Below, piece by piece: positions 1-10,286 of a stretch of DNA of 64,000 nt. This DNA is from Sabethes cyaneus. Lineage: Eukaryota; Arthropoda; Insecta; Diptera; Culicidae. The notes beneath the pieces are model-generated. The model was not told where the DNA came from, did not search any database, and worked only from the letters and a program-made list of their open reading frames with translations. The first letter of the stretch is position 1; every line of letters begins with the position of its first letter. A program made the translations under genes and the position numbers. The stretch is taken from positions 79,122,909-79,186,908 of the forward strand of contig NC_071353.1 in the NCBI RefSeq assembly GCF_943734655.1, given 5' to 3'.

Positions 1-1867
1 GACTGTAAAGGGCTGCCCACAAGGAGGAGTTCTTTCGCCTCTGCTATGGTCACTTGTTGTTGACGAATTATTATCACATCTTGAAACGTTAGGATTTGAA
101 ATAATTGGGTTCGCTGATGACATTGTGATCATAGTTCGTGGGAAATACGAACACGTCATTAGGGATAGATTGCAACACGCTCTCGATGTCACAACAGCGT
201 GGTGTAGGGACGAGGGGCTGTCTATAAACCCTCACAAAACCACCGTGATTTCTTTTACGCGAAGAAGGAAAACAAAAATTCCCGACTTGTACCTGGAAGG
301 TATCAAACTAGATATTTCTCCAAAAGTCAAATATTTAGGAGTAACTCTTGATAGCAAACTAAATTGGAATTTACATTTAGATGAAGTAATAAATAAGGCT
401 ATGAATGCTTTATGGATAAGCAGGAAAACGTTTGGAAATAAATGGGGATTGAGACCTAAAATGATTCATTGGATCTATACGGCAATAGTAAGACCCAGAA
501 TAACATATGCAGCCTTAGTATGGTGGCCGAAAACTAAAATTAAACATGCACAGAAGAGACTGGAGAAGTTGCAAAGATTTGCTACAACCTCCATTTCTGG
601 AGCAACCGGTAGTACACCATCAAAAGCACTAGATGCTATTTTAAGTTTACTGTCACTACACCTATTCGTGCAATTGGAAGCTGAGAAAAATGCACTAAGG
701 CTAAGAAGAACAAAGAAGCTTCTTGATGGAGACCTTAGGGGCCACCTCAGTATTTTACGAGATTTCAAAATTAGTCCTATATTAACCCAGGAAGACTGGA
801 TGGATAGGCAATATAACTTTGAACGACTATTCCAAGTGACCGAGACAAGTCGCACGGAGTGGGAATCAGGTGGGCCTAATATTCAACCAGGATCCATCAT
901 CTTTTACACTGACGGTTCTAAATTAAACAACAGAGTCGGAGCAGGGGTAACGGGCCCCGGAGTCAACATACCAATATCTATGAGTCAATGGCCAACTGTA
1001 TTTCAGGCAGAAATACAGGCAATAATTGAATGTGCTACAGTTTGTCTGCGACGAAATTATAGACATGCAAATATATGTATATTTTCTGACAGCCAGGCTG
1101 CATTAAAAGCACTAAAGTCAGTATCGTGTTCATCGAAGCTGGTTTGGGAATGCATTCAATTGCTACAGCAGATGGCTAAAAAAAGTACAGTAAGTCTTTT
1201 TTGGGTACCTGGGCACTGTGGAATTGAAGGTAATGAAAAAGCGGATCAATTGGCAAAAGCTGGATCGATTAAACCTTTCATTGGACCAGAACCATTCTGT
1301 GGGGCCTCAACGTGTACCCTCAGAATGGAATTGAGTAACTGGGAAAAATCAATGATAAATGACATATGGAAGAATAATTTAACAGCTCGCCAATCAAAGC
1401 GATTTATATCACCTGACAAAACAGTAACTCAGAGACTTCTTAGTCTATCTAAAAAAGATTTACGTACTTTCTGTGGCCTGGTAACGGGTCACTGCTCAAG
1501 TAACTATCACTTAAAACAGCTAGGCAAATTGGAAGATGACTCTTGTCGTTTTTGCAACCTAGATAGCGAAGATGCGGAACATCTGCTTTGTAACTGCGTA
1601 GCACTTTATCATAGAAGGAGCAAATTCTTTGGGGAGGGTTTAATACAACCCTCAGTTGTGTGGACAAGTTCCCCAAATAAAGCAATTAACTTTATTCGTT
1701 GTATTATACCTTATTGGGACAATGCCATTAGTCAACAAGTGGAAACCACTCCTATTAATAGTAGTGATACGACACCTTGACGTGGCTTACAGTAAATAGG
1801 GGCCCGCCACAATAGATCAAATTACTGGTCGCAGTGGAGAATGTACCCAAAAGAAAAAAAAAAATAA
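1..1867 (+). mobile_element. Non-LTR retrotransposon, I-group, 5' end outside window
   Basis: The element is cut by the left edge of the window and continues upstream. It consists of the end of an RT-RNase H reading frame (to 1780), a short 3' untranslated stretch and an A-rich tail near 1850-1867, as expected for target-primed non-LTR elements. RNase H downstream of RT plus a C-terminal CCHC-like cluster points to the I/LOA/Outcast/Loner group; the exact clade is not resolved. I did not find a target duplication because the 5' end is missing. A decayed relative lies at 57371-59460. Confidence 0.85.
2..1780 (+). CDS. ORF2 C-terminal part: reverse transcriptase, RNase H, zinc cluster (partial)
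   Basis: The frame is open from the first complete codon at base 2, so the start lies outside the window. In order I see the RT block with GCPQGGVLSPLLW (about 14-52), the RT active site FADD (about 110-121), the thumb motif KYLGVTLDSKLNW (about 330-368), then RNase H with YTDGSK (about 903-920), AEIQAI, FSDSQAA and WVPGHCGIEGNEKADQLAKAG spread over about 1005-1262, which supplies the D-E-D-D set and the histidine. A C-x2-C...H-x4-C cluster follows (about 1537-1596). The product would copy element RNA at the nicked target site. No internal stop is visible, so this part of the ORF is intact. The endonuclease part cannot be seen. Confidence 0.88.
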   Translation, partial: TVKGCPQGGVLSPLLWSLVVDELLSHLETLGFEIIGFADDIVIIVRGKYEHVIRDRLQHALDVTTAWCRDEGLSINPHKTTVISFTRRRKTKIPDLYLEGIKLDISPKVKYLGVTLDSKLNWNLHLDEVINKAMNALWISRKTFGNKWGLRPKMIHWIYTAIVRPRITYAALVWWPKTKIKHAQKRLEKLQRFATTSISGATGSTPSKALDAILSLLSLHLFVQLEAEKNALRLRRTKKLLDGDLRGHLSILRDFKISPILTQEDWMDRQYNFERLFQVTETSRTEWESGGPNIQPGSIIFYTDGSKLNNRVGAGVTGPGVNIPISMSQWPTVFQAEIQAIIECATVCLRRNYRHANICIFSDSQAALKALKSVSCSSKLVWECIQLLQQMAKKSTVSLFWVPGHCGIEGNEKADQLAKAGSIKPFIGPEPFCGASTCTLRMELSNWEKSMINDIWKNNLTARQSKRFISPDKTVTQRLLSLSKKDLRTFCGLVTGHCSSNYHLKQLGKLEDDSCRFCNLDSEDAEHLLCNCVALYHRRSKFFGEGLIQPSVVWTSSPNKAINFIRCIIPYWDNAISQQVETTPINSSDTTP

Positions 1868-3194
1868 AACCCCCACATGCCAGATTTGGTTCCATTTGCT
1901 TGATTAGTTCTCGAGTTATGAGGAAATTTATGTCTCATTTGTATAGGAACCCCCCCTCTTACGCCTTCCTTAAAATTGCTCTCTTATCCCCCCATAAAAT
2001 TGCTGGTCATTTTATCTATCCAACGACATATAAATTGTTCAGTTTCACTTAGTAGTTTAGTAGTTATTAGCATTTGAAATCTTTCATTCAAACGTTACAC
2101 TTCTATTTTCATTTTCACAAAGTGCTACCCAGTCCCAGTATAGTAAACAAAGACGTAGTCCTACGTCAAAAAATCTTTGAAATTTGACAACTTTTTCGAA
2201 AATATCCAATTTTTACTTTCTTTCAATAAAACTAAAATCAAAAATTAAATTCTACGTATAATTTTGAACAAAATTGTCATATAAACTTTTTTCTTAGGCC
2301 CAGCCAGCCGTTCTCAAGTTATTGTTAATTCAAGTGTTAAAATCCAAAAATTATGCCCTAGAGGTATCCGAGAACCATGTAATCGACCTTTACGGATTTA
2401 AAGTAAATTATGTCAGACTATTCGTTCTAGGTTAAAAAACAAAAACCCGAAATTCTCACCGGTCGGTCCTCCCCACGGTTAATGGGAGCACCTGCTTTTC
2501 ACAGAAAAGAAATTTTTGTTAAACCCTCTTATTTTCTTTTGCTTATATCTCCGGAAATATTTGGTTTAAGAAAATATCATCTTCACATTTCCAAAGAAAA
2601 CTGACCAAGAAATCCTTAAAAATATTATTTTTTTAACGGCAACGCTACCAAATACTTTTTAGTTTGATATGAAAACAAAATTTCTTTTCGATAGCTCTTC
2701 ACCAGATTTTAGTGTATAATTTAGGTTATCTTTAAAAAAATATGAGACAAATCTGCGGGAGCATGTTTTGAGATAATTCTCATTTTATGATTTTTATCGT
2801 GGCTTTTCATGAAATTTTTTCATTCAGTGTAATTTTTTATTCAAAATACACTTCATTTTCGACAACTCTTTCTTTGGCGACATTTTGAACAAATAAGTAG
2901 GTTCTGAGATATGAATTTTTAAAAACATAATAATCTCATTTCTAAATACGCCCGTTTGAAAAATTACGCTTGACGAAGAAAATAAGTTTCATGGAAAATG
3001 AATCCTTGCGTGGTATCCAACATATCAGCGAAATTTCATTTCAATCAAAAATAATCGAATCAAACCGTATTGTTAGTTGAGCTGGAATTGCTCTTCATCA
3101 CTTTTTCTGTATAACAATGCATATTACAAAACTGTAAATTACACATACATCATACATACACACATACATATATGCACATACATACATATTCACA
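1868..3194. other. Non-coding, AT-rich, no gene seen
   Basis: No convincing coding frame. The only structure I can name is a minus-strand fragment of the palindrome-start repeat family (about 2220-2445, listed separately). The remainder resembles decayed repeat DNA with many A/T runs, ending in sparse ACAT-type simple sequence (about 3140-3193). Confidence 0.5.
2220..2445 (-). repeat. Fragment of palindrome-start repeat family (interior piece)
   Basis: Read on the minus strand, this stretch follows 7560-7800 of copy I. Shared landmarks are CTTAGGCCCAGCC followed by GTTCTCAAGTTATT on the plus strand here (about 2297-2326) and the segment around TGTAATCGAC (about 2379). Similarity is clear by eye but diverged, so this is an old fragment. 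Confidence 0.6.
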
Positions 3195-3352
3195 GGATCT
3201 GACTCGAGAATCTGGCTGGAGACTCGAGTAGGGTTTTAGTGGGTCTGGATCCTCACGCCCTAGTAGGGAGGTCGGGATACCAAACCCCACTCCCTAAGTT
3301 GTCTTCTCAGGTGTCTGATAGCAGATTTCTCTACTCGTTAAATAAAAAAAAA
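3195..3352 (+). mobile_element. Probable non-LTR retrotransposon 3' tail abutting ACAT/CATA repeats
   Basis: A compact GC-richer segment ends in CTCGTTAAATAAAAAAAAA and then passes straight into ACAT/CATA simple sequence; similar simple sequence also precedes it (3140-3193). This is what a 5'-truncated element inserted inside a microsatellite looks like. No protein-coding part remains, so the family cannot be named. R1-clade Waldo elements are known to target ACAY repeats, which makes that clade a candidate. Confidence 0.45.
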
Positions 3353-3392
3353 TACATATTCACACATAGATACATATACACATGCATGCACA

Positions 3393-3510
3393 CATACATA
3401 CATACATACATACATACATACATACATACATACATACATACATACATACATACATACATACATACATACATACATACATACATACATACATACATACATA
3501 CATACATACA
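3393..3510. repeat. CATA tetranucleotide microsatellite (about 29 units)
   Basis: Uninterrupted CATA units fill the interval, preceded by degenerate ACAT-like sequence from 3352. Long IHTY-type open frames across it are artefacts of the repeat. Confidence 0.97.
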
Positions 3511-4225
3511 CTCAAAAAATATAAACGTATATGCTATTGGGATACACTAATAAAACGGTGCAATAGATTATACCCGTTACAATTTATTATGCTACACATA
3601 CAAAGTATTTTTTTCTATGCATCAAATAGACATGACGTTTAACCATGATCCTTATGTGTGCCACACATAACGCAAATATGCTTTACTTTTATTTCGGATT
3701 ACTTAACATCTCATATCACCTATCACATAAATATTTACCTTTTAATGGGTATCAAAATTAATATTACGTTTCCGTGGATATAAATACAAACAGAATTTAT
3801 TATTATAAATGATGAATTGCAACATAATATTCAATGATTAAAATTATAAAATGTAAGTTGATAATTCATTTGCTGTATGTAATATTACATTGGATGTGAT
3901 ATTAAATTAATTAAAATTAAAAAATATAATTTAATAAAATATAATTATTAAATATTTTTTTCTTTATTTTTGAGATATCAATAAATTAATATATAATTTA
4001 ATAAAATATAATAAAAATAATTAATTAAATTATTTAAATTTATAAAAAGCCACTCCAATGGTCCATATTGGTGGGCTGCAATCTTTTAATCAAAGCACTG
4101 CGATCAAACTGGCCACTTTATCTTTAATGTTCTGTTATCGTGTAACGTTGCGCCGAAAAAAAAATAAGTTTTTTTTGTTTAATAATTAAGTTATTTAAAA
4201 TATGAGATCGATAGTATTTAGCTAT
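3511..4225. other. Very AT-rich non-coding stretch
   Basis: The region from about 3880 to 4045 is almost pure A/T with recurring AATTTAATAAAATATAA words. No gene, hairpin of note or transposon end was recognised. Confidence 0.6.
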
Positions 4226-4330
4226 AAACCTAACGGTTCATGTCTTGGCTGAGCATGAGAATGCCACCCAAATGGTTTGAGTCCCGGCTACTCCTAGAGG
4301 CGGAAAATATATTCCGATGAGTACTAAATA
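4226..4330 (+). other. Possible tRNA-derived (SINE-like) fragment
   Basis: TGGCTGAGCAT at 4246-4256 matches a pol III A box, and GGTTTGAGTCC at 4274-4284 matches a B box with one change. The spacing between the boxes is shorter than in a true tRNA, so this would be a degenerate SINE head or pseudo-tRNA, or chance. No target duplication was found. Confidence 0.25.
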
Positions 4331-5606
4331 AAATACGGTAAAATCTCGCGATTTAGATCTGTAGATTTAAGTAGCCATATTTAAATTAAAACCCGAAATA
4401 CAATTGAGAACAATTGAACGGAAAGTCGTTTAAAAGAAAGGGAGCGAGATGGAAGCGGACATTTTCGCAACGGATCTAACTGCGTAGAGACGCACATTTA
4501 AGTTGAATTTTATAGTGAATAGATTCAAAGGAATCGAGCTAGTGCTATTCAAATTATTTTAAAAGGTGTGTAAAAGATTAATTGTGTGAATTTGTTCTAT
4601 TGTTTTGCAATTGTTAACGTGTTATTTTAAAATTTTATAGTTTGGTGGTGCGTAAGCAGAATTTCGACTGGCGTCCGTATTCTTAATACGGTTTATAGCA
4701 GAATAAGGTAAATTTTTGTTTTTCCTTTTTTATATTATATGATTGTAATTGTATGTACGTTCGGTTTGGACAGCGCTCGTCCAACGGGCGTTTTATTCTG
4801 GGTTTCTACGTTCGGCCATTTCTTCGTTTGAGTTCGTGTGCTAATAAAAGGTCCGCCCTGGGGGGTAGCCAAACGGAGGCGTTGGTAAGTTCGCTCAATC
4901 CGTTGCGAAATTTTCACGGCGGTCGTCAATTGCCGCTCGTGGTTTCCGACCCAACCATTTACGTTACAACCTTTCGTGGGTCGAAGTCCGAGAGTCGGTC
5001 CTCGTTTCGTGCGTCGCCAATTGCGCACCGAGGTACCGAGTCCGAAGCAAGGGTTCATTTCATTCGCGGCGGTCGGCGGCGGAATCTTAGTACGCGAGGA
5101 CCGTCAGCGAGTACGTTCAGCCCTTGCGGAAGACTGTCCGGGAATCACGCGACAATTGCGTCGTCGTGAACACTCTCGTTGATACAAGTCGATAGCTATC
5201 TGTCCAACCACGCCACCCTCCGCAACTTTAGTTCGACCATTTAGCACACGAACAGACCACACGCCCACCGTCTCGAGCAGCGCCGACTGGCAACGTCAAA
5301 CGCCACTGAAGGTTCGGTGGTCTACCCAGATCACACCAGGCCGCCGTCGTCGACTACTACAAAACCCTGCGCGCAGGTAGGTGGAAACCCTCCCTGAATA
5401 GTGTTGCCTGTACAAGAGTAATATGCAATTCGAACGAATAATAAAGCTAGGCTAAAGTTAACTTGAGTTGAAAGTTGTGCACCCGAAAATTTGTTTTTTG
5501 CTGGTATACCGCCATAATTCCGTTTAGCGGCCATACGAACTATAAATCGCATTCGATAAGTTAACTCTAAACGATAGAATAAACTCACACACCGAAGCTA
5601 CGTTTT
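4331..5606. other. Unassigned region with a CpG/GC-rich block at about 4740-5390
   Basis: After an AT-rich lead (4331-4739) the composition shifts sharply: 4740-5390 is rich in CG dinucleotides (CGTTCG, GCGGCGG, CGTCGTCG). Overlapping open frames run on both strands with no recognisable domain, so they are probably a side effect of composition. A good splice-donor-like CAG/GTAGGT lies at about 5366-5376. It could be a host 5' exon or promoter region, or the leader of an unrecognised element; nothing decides between them. Confidence 0.35.
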
Positions 5607-6704
5607 ACCTTTGTTATACTATAACAAAGGTTTAGGAATTGGTCGAAAAACACGAAATTGATCCGAGGCCCGGAGGGCCGAGCCACATATACCAATCGAC
5701 AGGGTTCGACGAACTGAGCAATGTCTGTGTGTGTGTATGTGTGTGTGTGTGTGTGTATGTGTGTGTGTGCAGCTCATTTTCTATCGCCTGTTTCTCGGAT
5801 ATGGCTGAACCGATTTATGCGTTATTAGTCTCATTTGAAAGGTATTATTGCCTAGTATATCACTATTGAATTGCTTCGTGGTCCGATGTTTCGTTTAAAA
5901 GTTATAAGCAAAAATGTGAAAACTACGTGACACGGTTTTCTCCGGAACCACACAACCGATTTCAATGATCTTAGTACCAAATGAAAGCTCTTGCTAAATT
6001 ATAAAAATTTTCATGAAGTTTTATTGAAAACAAATAAGTAGTTTAAAAGTTATGCTTAAAAACGTGTTTTGACAAGGTAATAATTATCGCCTGTTTCTCA
6101 GAGATGGCCAAGCCGATTTATGCGCTATTAGTCTCATTTGAAAGGTAATATAGCCGGATAGATCACTATTGAATGGTTTTTTGATTGGACTTTTAGTTTG
6201 AAAGTTAAGAGTAATTGAAATTACACGTTAAAATTTACAATACTTTATAGCGCTTTTAACCAAGATAATTTATCTAGTTTCAATTGTTTTAGTATTAAAC
6301 GAGAGGTCTTAACACTGCAAATGTATTTACCAAATTTCATAAGGATTGGTTCTACTGGTCAAAAGATATTTAAAAATGATTGATGAAATTTATTCAAGAA
6401 AACCTTAATGACCAAACCTTTAATTGGACTAAACATTTAAAACAGAATAATATAGTAAAAATGTGTAATTTTTCAACGGATGTTTCTTTGCAGCAGTTAA
6501 TTAATAAAATATAGCACATTTTCTTACACTTTAGGGTGACCGTGAATCCACCTAATAGGGTGACACAAATTTTTGTTTTTTTCATGCGTCCAAAAAAATA
6601 GCGTCTTCACAAAAATTCTAGAACACTAAAATAAGCAACTTTGCTGCATATAGTAACTATCTGTCTCTTAATGGTTGCGAAATTTAATGATTTGTTTGAA
6701 GAAA

Positions 6705-6718
6705 CCACTTTAAAATCA
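6705..6718. repeat. SINE target-site duplication, left copy
   Basis: CCACTTTAAAATCA, repeated exactly at 6921-6934 on the other side of the SINE. Confidence 0.9.
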
Positions 6719-6920
6719 AGCAAAGCAAAGCCATGGGTGTAAACGTCCTTCAGAACTTGACCCTTCTTTATCGACAGACTTCGCAGCCGGTTATTAGAGT
6801 ACAGGAAAATTACGGGGTTAGGGCAAAGATCCTATTAACTCTGTAGCGACACCGATCAGTCGAGATTCGAACATACAATGACTGGCTTGTTAGGCTAGCA
6901 TTGTACCCCGAAGCTAACAG
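6719..6920 (-). mobile_element. tRNA-derived SINE with 14-bp target duplication
   Basis: On the minus strand the 5' part is tRNA-like: an A-box-like TAGCTTCGGGGTACA and a B-box-like TGTTCGAATC (about 6868-6915). A body follows, then a 3' end of short GCTTT repeats at 6719-6733. The element is flanked by perfect direct repeats CCACTTTAAAATCA at 6705-6718 and 6921-6934. This architecture (pol III head, simple tail, target duplication) defines a SINE mobilised by a LINE. It resembles mosquito tRNA SINEs in general layout; I do not assign a family name. Confidence 0.85.
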
Positions 6921-7921
6921 CCACTTTAAAATCAGATCTGCTCAAAAATTCGGTATACGATGTTTTCATTGCTTTCCTATATTCTATAAAGTAATTTATA
7001 GCTTAAAATACACTCTGAAAATTGTTTATCGCTAGGATGCATATGGATGATAACTAGCACAGCGTTAACAAACAGTTGAATTAAATTCCGAAGACGTGTC
7101 GATTTCTTAATGATCATTTCCAGCTCAAAATGCTAAGCGCAAAAAGCCAGTTTTTACTCGACTATTTTCGATTGGAATTGGAATTTGAATGTGAAAATAG
7201 TTTCTTTCTAAACCTAATATTTGACGAGCAGCATTCCAAAAGGTCTCTTTGCGACTCGTCCCTTACGGTTATTACGGCGGCATAAAAGCACTTGAATGCG
7301 TCTATTTTGCATGAAACGGTTACTGGTGTTATTGGAAAGCTTATCCTTTAGAATAATTGGGTTGAAATCTATTTATGCTGCCGTAATAAGCATAAGAGAA
7401 GAAACGCAAAGAGAATCTCTCATTTGCACATTGGACCTTTTGACATGTTGGTCGAGATTTCCAGGTTTATCTGTAAGTAAAACATAAAAAGGTTTGACAA
7501 AACGGGTCTTTTTTAAAAAGGAGGTACTACCACTAATCGTACCACTTATGGAGGTATCAATCGGCACCAAATCTAAGATTTTTGCTTTCTGACCTAAAAT
7601 GAACAATCTGACAAAATTTGGTTCAAATCCGTGAAAGTCGATTACACGGTTATCGGATACTTTGTATGTGTTGACACCAATAGATAATTTTGAGATTTCA
7701 CAACTGAATAACTTGAGAACGGCTGGGCCTAAGAAACAGTTTATATAAGAATTTAGTTCAAAGTGATGCGTATATAATTTGACTCTGTCAGTTTTATGAA
7801 AATTACAAATTCAAATACAAATCAAACATAATATTTTAACTGAAAATGCCTATGTCAAATGACATATAAGATGGTATAACAAAGGTTCCTTTCACCACTA
7901 GGTGGATTAAATCGGGTTTTT

Positions 7922-9546
7922 ACCTTTGTTATACTATATAACAAAGGTTTAGAAATTGGTCGAAAAACGCGAAATAGAACCAAGGCCCGGAGGGCCAAGT
8001 GTCATATACCAATCGATAGGGTTCGACGAATTGAGCAATGTCTGTATGTGTGTGTGTGTGTATGTATGTGTGTGCAGCTCATTTTCTATCGCCTGTTTCT
8101 CGAAGATGGCTGAACCGATTCATCCGCTATTACTTTTGTTTGGAAGATATTTATGCGTAGTATATCACCATTCAGTTGTTTCGTGGTACGACGTTTCGTT
8201 TAAAAGTTATAGGCAAAAATGTGAAAACTACGTGACGCGTTTTTTTCCGGAAATACACAACCAATTTTAATGATCTTAGTACCAAATGAAAGCTCTTGCT
8301 ATCACTAAACTTTCTACCAAGTTTCATCGAAAACAAATATGCAGTTTAAAAGTTACGCTTAAAAAACCAGTTTTGACAAGGTCCAAATGATCGCCTGTTT
8401 CTCAGAGATGGCTAAACCGATTTATGCGTTATCAGTTTCATTGGCAAGGTAATATAGCCGGATAGATCACTATTGAATTGTTTTTTGATTGGATGTTTAG
8501 TTTGAAAGTTATGAGCAGCCGTATACACCACACCAAAATTAACTATAAATTATAATGATTTTAACCACGTTAATCTGCCTAATTTCAGTTATTTTAATGT
8601 CAAACGAAAGGTTTTAACACTACGAATATATATGCAAAATTTCATAAGAATTGGTTTTTCCGGTCAAAAGATATTAACCCTCGAAGACTCGCGCTAACTT
8701 TTGTAGCAAAGTTACTCCTCCGCACAATAGCCCAAAACCAAAGAAAACGTGCGCACTAGAGTTTTGAATAGTAAAACTTGGTTTTAAGTTTATCAAACCT
8801 TTGGAAGAGTTTTTTGAAATTGAATGTTCTATCGTCTGGTAGAATTTAAATTTTGACAAATTCCCCTAAAAGTAAAATAAAAAAATTATTTTTCTTCAGT
8901 TTCAATATAACACATTGATGTGTTCTGCAAAGTTTTAGAGCATACTATTTCAAGAAATTTTGCTGAAGACAGTAACCTTCTATCTCTTCAGCGAAGATAG
9001 AGAAATCTTATTTATTGTAAATGCACTTGTAAAATCAGTTTTTCTATTTCAGCTCTTTTTAAAATTGTTGAATGACTTTTTCATGAACTATAACAATTTA
9101 AACATTAATGCATCGAATTATTCTGACATTTTGCTCATAACAAGTTTATTGAAAAACATGCGGTAGTTAAACAATGATATGTAACTATATAAAAATATGG
9201 CATGCAAAAACCTGCACATCTTGTACAAAATACAACAGCGTGAGTAACCGAGGGTTAATAAAAATTGATGGTAATAAAAATTGATGATGTATATTGATAA
9301 ATTAGTAACAACTTACCCAGCAATTTCATGAGAAAAGGAACTATCAAAATTTATAAGTGCTTTCATTTTGATCAAATTTTGTAAACTTATTCAATTTCCA
9401 AAAATTTTATGTAAACCAACGCACAATGCAACGTTAACCAATAGATGAATTATTTTCCGAAGACGTGTCGATTTCTATCTCAAATAGCAAGTAAGACCGT
9501 ATAACAAAGGTTCCTTTCACCACTAGGTGGATTAAATCAGGTTTTT
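7922..9546 (+). repeat. Palindrome-start repeat family, copy II (head-to-tail with copy I)
   Basis: It begins with the same palindromic start (7922-7948), followed by the GC-rich lead, a GT/AT microsatellite (about 8041-8074) and two ATCGCCTGTTTCTC units (about 8088 and 8390). It ends with TATAACAAAGGTTCCTTTC, the CACCACTAGGTG mini-hairpin and GGATTAAATCAGGTTTTT at 9546. It is shorter than copy I and collinear with the minus-strand fragment at 37254-38128. No coding capacity. Confidence 0.8.
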
Positions 9547-9754
9547 AAATTCAAATATCGATAAATCCCCTTTGTGCGTTTCCGTTCAGAAAGTCGTCCG
9601 TTGAGTCTGCAGTTGAGCCGTGCGAGTCGTCCCTGGAGAGTTCTCAAAATAATAGTCGGGCAAACACACGACCGGTGGTCTCCCCTATTCGAGAGTGGCG
9701 CAAAAGCCACCGAGTTAACCATAAAACTTTCTCCCGATCTCGTCACGGTTACAT
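9547..9754 (+). repeat. Putative 5' LTR 3' portion
   Basis: The sequence between the end of repeat copy II and the PBS ends in GGTTACAT. The LTR interpretation rests only on its position immediately 5' of the PBS; no second LTR is present for comparison and its 5' boundary is unknown. Confidence 0.45.
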
Positions 9755-9766
9755 TGGCGCCCAACG
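9755..9766 (+). promoter_or_regulatory. Primer-binding site (tRNA-Lys type)
   Basis: TGGCGCCCAACG is a classic retroelement minus-strand priming site complementary to the 3' end of a lysine tRNA. It lies directly after the LTR-like end and about 520 bases before the first gag ATG. Confidence 0.8.
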
Positions 9767-10286
9767 CAAAAGAAATTTTAGACAAAATTGTCAGGTTTGA
9801 TTAGAGTTCAATTATAAGCCATATTGCAAAGTGTACAGCCATTTTGATTTTGATAGTTTTTGGAATAACTTGTAAAAATACTACTTTAGTGCACAACGTT
9901 AAATCACCAAGCAGTTAAGAATTTCTCGTTTTGAACAAAGTTGTTTTGGGCATAAATTGCGTAGAAGTACGCCCAGCTCGAATCATTTTTTTCTTGTTTC
10001 ACTTGCGTTTACGCATTGCAAAACATTAACAAATTTTTTAGTATTTATCTTAGTTAATAAGAATATTTTTCAAGTTTTTAGTAGAAAATAAGGAAGGTGA
10101 AAGTTAAAATTTCGGGTTTTTTTTTTCTTAGATTTCATTATAGTTTCTTTAGTTATCACCATTAAAATTATATTTAGGTGAAGGGTTAAGTTTTGATATT
10201 TTCATTTGGGTTTATTATTACCAGGAAGAAATAACTTCCCAATTTCAATTAAATTTGTTTCCTTTTAATTATAAAAATTATATTTC

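Larger units (their letters stand above)
5607..7921 (+). repeat. Palindrome-start repeat family, copy I
   Basis: The copy starts with a palindrome, ACCTTTGTTATA-C-TATAACAAAGGT (5607-5631), followed by a conserved GC-rich lead, a GT microsatellite (about 5724-5770) and two internal units beginning ATCGCCTGTTTCTC (about 5783 and 6088). It ends with TATAACAAAGG, then a CACC/GGTG mini-hairpin, then GGATTAAATCGGGTTTTT (to 7921). Copy II follows with no spacer. It is non-coding and holds a SINE at 6719-6920. I cannot assign it to a known superfamily: the ends are asymmetric and no clear target duplication is visible. Confidence 0.8.

Noticed and set aside
4735..5182. Overlapping open frames on both strands in the GC-rich block
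   Set aside because: GC-rich DNA lacks stops by composition; no domain, no consistent frame and no homologous neighbour.
5724..5770. Regulatory Z-DNA element from the GT repeat
   Set aside because: The GT run is a conserved part of a dispersed repeat family (also at about 8041 and 61470), so there is no reason to give it a local regulatory role.
6838..6915. Possible minus-strand tRNA gene
   Set aside because: The D and anticodon stems do not pair properly and the segment is the head of a SINE with a defined tail and target duplication.
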